In this document: piece after piece, positions 63,554-64,000 of the stretch
How the letters are laid out: every line of letters begins with the position of its first letter
Position numbering within the stretch: the stretch's first letter is position 1
Position numbers and translations under genes: made by a program
Source: Candidatus Acidiferrales bacterium
GTDB taxonomy: Bacteria; Acidobacteriota; Terriglobia; Acidiferrales; UBA7541
Reading direction: 5' to 3'
Assembly: GCA_035934015.1 (NCBI GenBank)
Contig: DASYYH010000008.1
Location: 1 to 64,000 of the forward strand
Length of the DNA stretch: 64,000 nt
The notes under the pieces: model-generated
Told to the model about the DNA's origin: nothing
What the model saw: only the letters and a program-made list of their open reading frames with translations
Database searches by the model: none

Positions 63554-64000
63554 ATGGACGCAAAGCGTCAACTCTTGCGGCTTACCTTGGCTACTCTGGC
63601 GTATCGAGCCGGAAAAGCGCTTCGCGGCGCACCTGAAAACTTCGCCGAATTTCGTGTTTCTGAAACGACGCGCACTCCTGGCCAAATTCTGGCGCATCTC
63701 TGCGACCTCATCGATTGGGGTGTTTCCATGGCCACGGGAAAAGAGGAATGGCACAATTCTGCGCCGATGCCTTGGGCGCAAGGCTCCGAACGATTTTTTG
63801 CAGCGCTCAAGAAATTCGATGATTGTCTCGCCTCTGATTCATCGCCGAATGCGCCTGTCGAAAGGCTGTTCCAGGGTCCTATCGCCGATTCGCTAACGCA
63901 CGTCGGGCAAATCGCCATGCTGCGCCGATTGGCGGGTGCACCGGTTCGCGCTGAAAACTATTCTCGCGCCGAAATTACTATCGGCCGTGTCGGCGCGGAT
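63554..64000 (+). CDS. DinB-like protein (partial, runs off the right edge)
   Basis: The frame is open from ATG 63554 to the end of the window (149 codons). The sequence MDAKRQLLRLTLATLAYRAG... with TPGQILAHLCDLIDWGVSMA and LTHVGQIAMLRRLAGAPV has the helical-bundle pattern and the spaced histidines (AHLCDL, THVGQ) of the DinB/YfiT superfamily, which binds a metal. The C-terminus is missing. Function unknown. Confidence 0.72.
   Translation, partial: MDAKRQLLRLTLATLAYRAGKALRGAPENFAEFRVSETTRTPGQILAHLCDLIDWGVSMATGKEEWHNSAPMPWAQGSERFFAALKKFDDCLASDSSPNAPVERLFQGPIADSLTHVGQIAMLRRLAGAPVRAENYSRAEITIGRVGAD

Overview
The window is a gene-dense, moderately GC-rich bacterial chromosome segment. The gene repertoire points to a soil-type Acidobacteriota: a GWxTD-domain protein, carboxypeptidase-regulatory-domain outer-membrane proteins, a large BNR/sortilin-like secreted protein, bactofilin, FabV, and a fused ACP-acyl-activating-acyltransferase enzyme. 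The phylum assignment is inferred from gene content; genus cannot be told from the sequence alone. Many genes start with TTG or GTG behind a good Shine-Dalgarno (SD) sequence.

Layout. 1-1230: end of an rRNA operon (23S 3' end, spacer, complete 5S, terminator), then a hicAB toxin-antitoxin pair followed by a second, truncated copy of the 5S 3' end with its own terminator. 1254-7246: secreted and membrane proteins, an M20 peptidase, and a MacA-like adaptor plus MacB-type ATPase without a permease. 7663-15653: a forward cluster with a clear sigma-70 promoter, encoding a GWxTD protein, a carboxypeptidase-regulatory-domain protein, a PDZ/GAF/PAS histidine kinase and an NtrC-type regulator whose GAFTGA loop reads GAFTSA. 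15683-19422: pentapeptide-repeat protein, secreted hypothetical protein, purD and purE.

19530-31829 carries origin-proximal style genes in dispersed order: a CPBP protease homologue, rsmG, two parS sites, parA, parB and bactofilin; then selD, which contains an in-frame UGA (selenocysteine) followed by a SECIS-like hairpin; a YdjM-like membrane protein, a phosphoesterase, and on the minus strand rpmH-rnpA-yidD-yidC preceded by an HTH-like protein and a short protein resembling the archaeal/eukaryotic ribosomal protein L13e domain; then thiI.

31869-40869 is one tightly coupled minus-strand operon, argR-argC-argB-argD-argF-argG-argH-argA-argJ, covering the route from glutamate to arginine. It has a near-consensus promoter and a palindrome that looks like the ArgR operator. 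40921-50359: a TonB-C protein, fabV, a beta-barrel protein, the ACP-FAAL-acyltransferase fusion, a 1068-aa BNR-repeat protein and a small zinc-ribbon protein. 50605-63334: PpiD/SurA-type chaperone, two small unknown proteins, a hybrid histidine kinase, transketolase, an MFS transporter and mreBCD led by a FecR-domain protein. A DinB-like gene runs off the right edge.

The most notable items are the recoded selD that ordinary ORF calling truncates, the bacterial L13e-like protein next to rpmH, the hicAB pair bracketed by 5S 3'-end repeats, and the ACP-FAAL-LPLAT fusion. No tRNA, CRISPR array, transposase or integrase was recognised.
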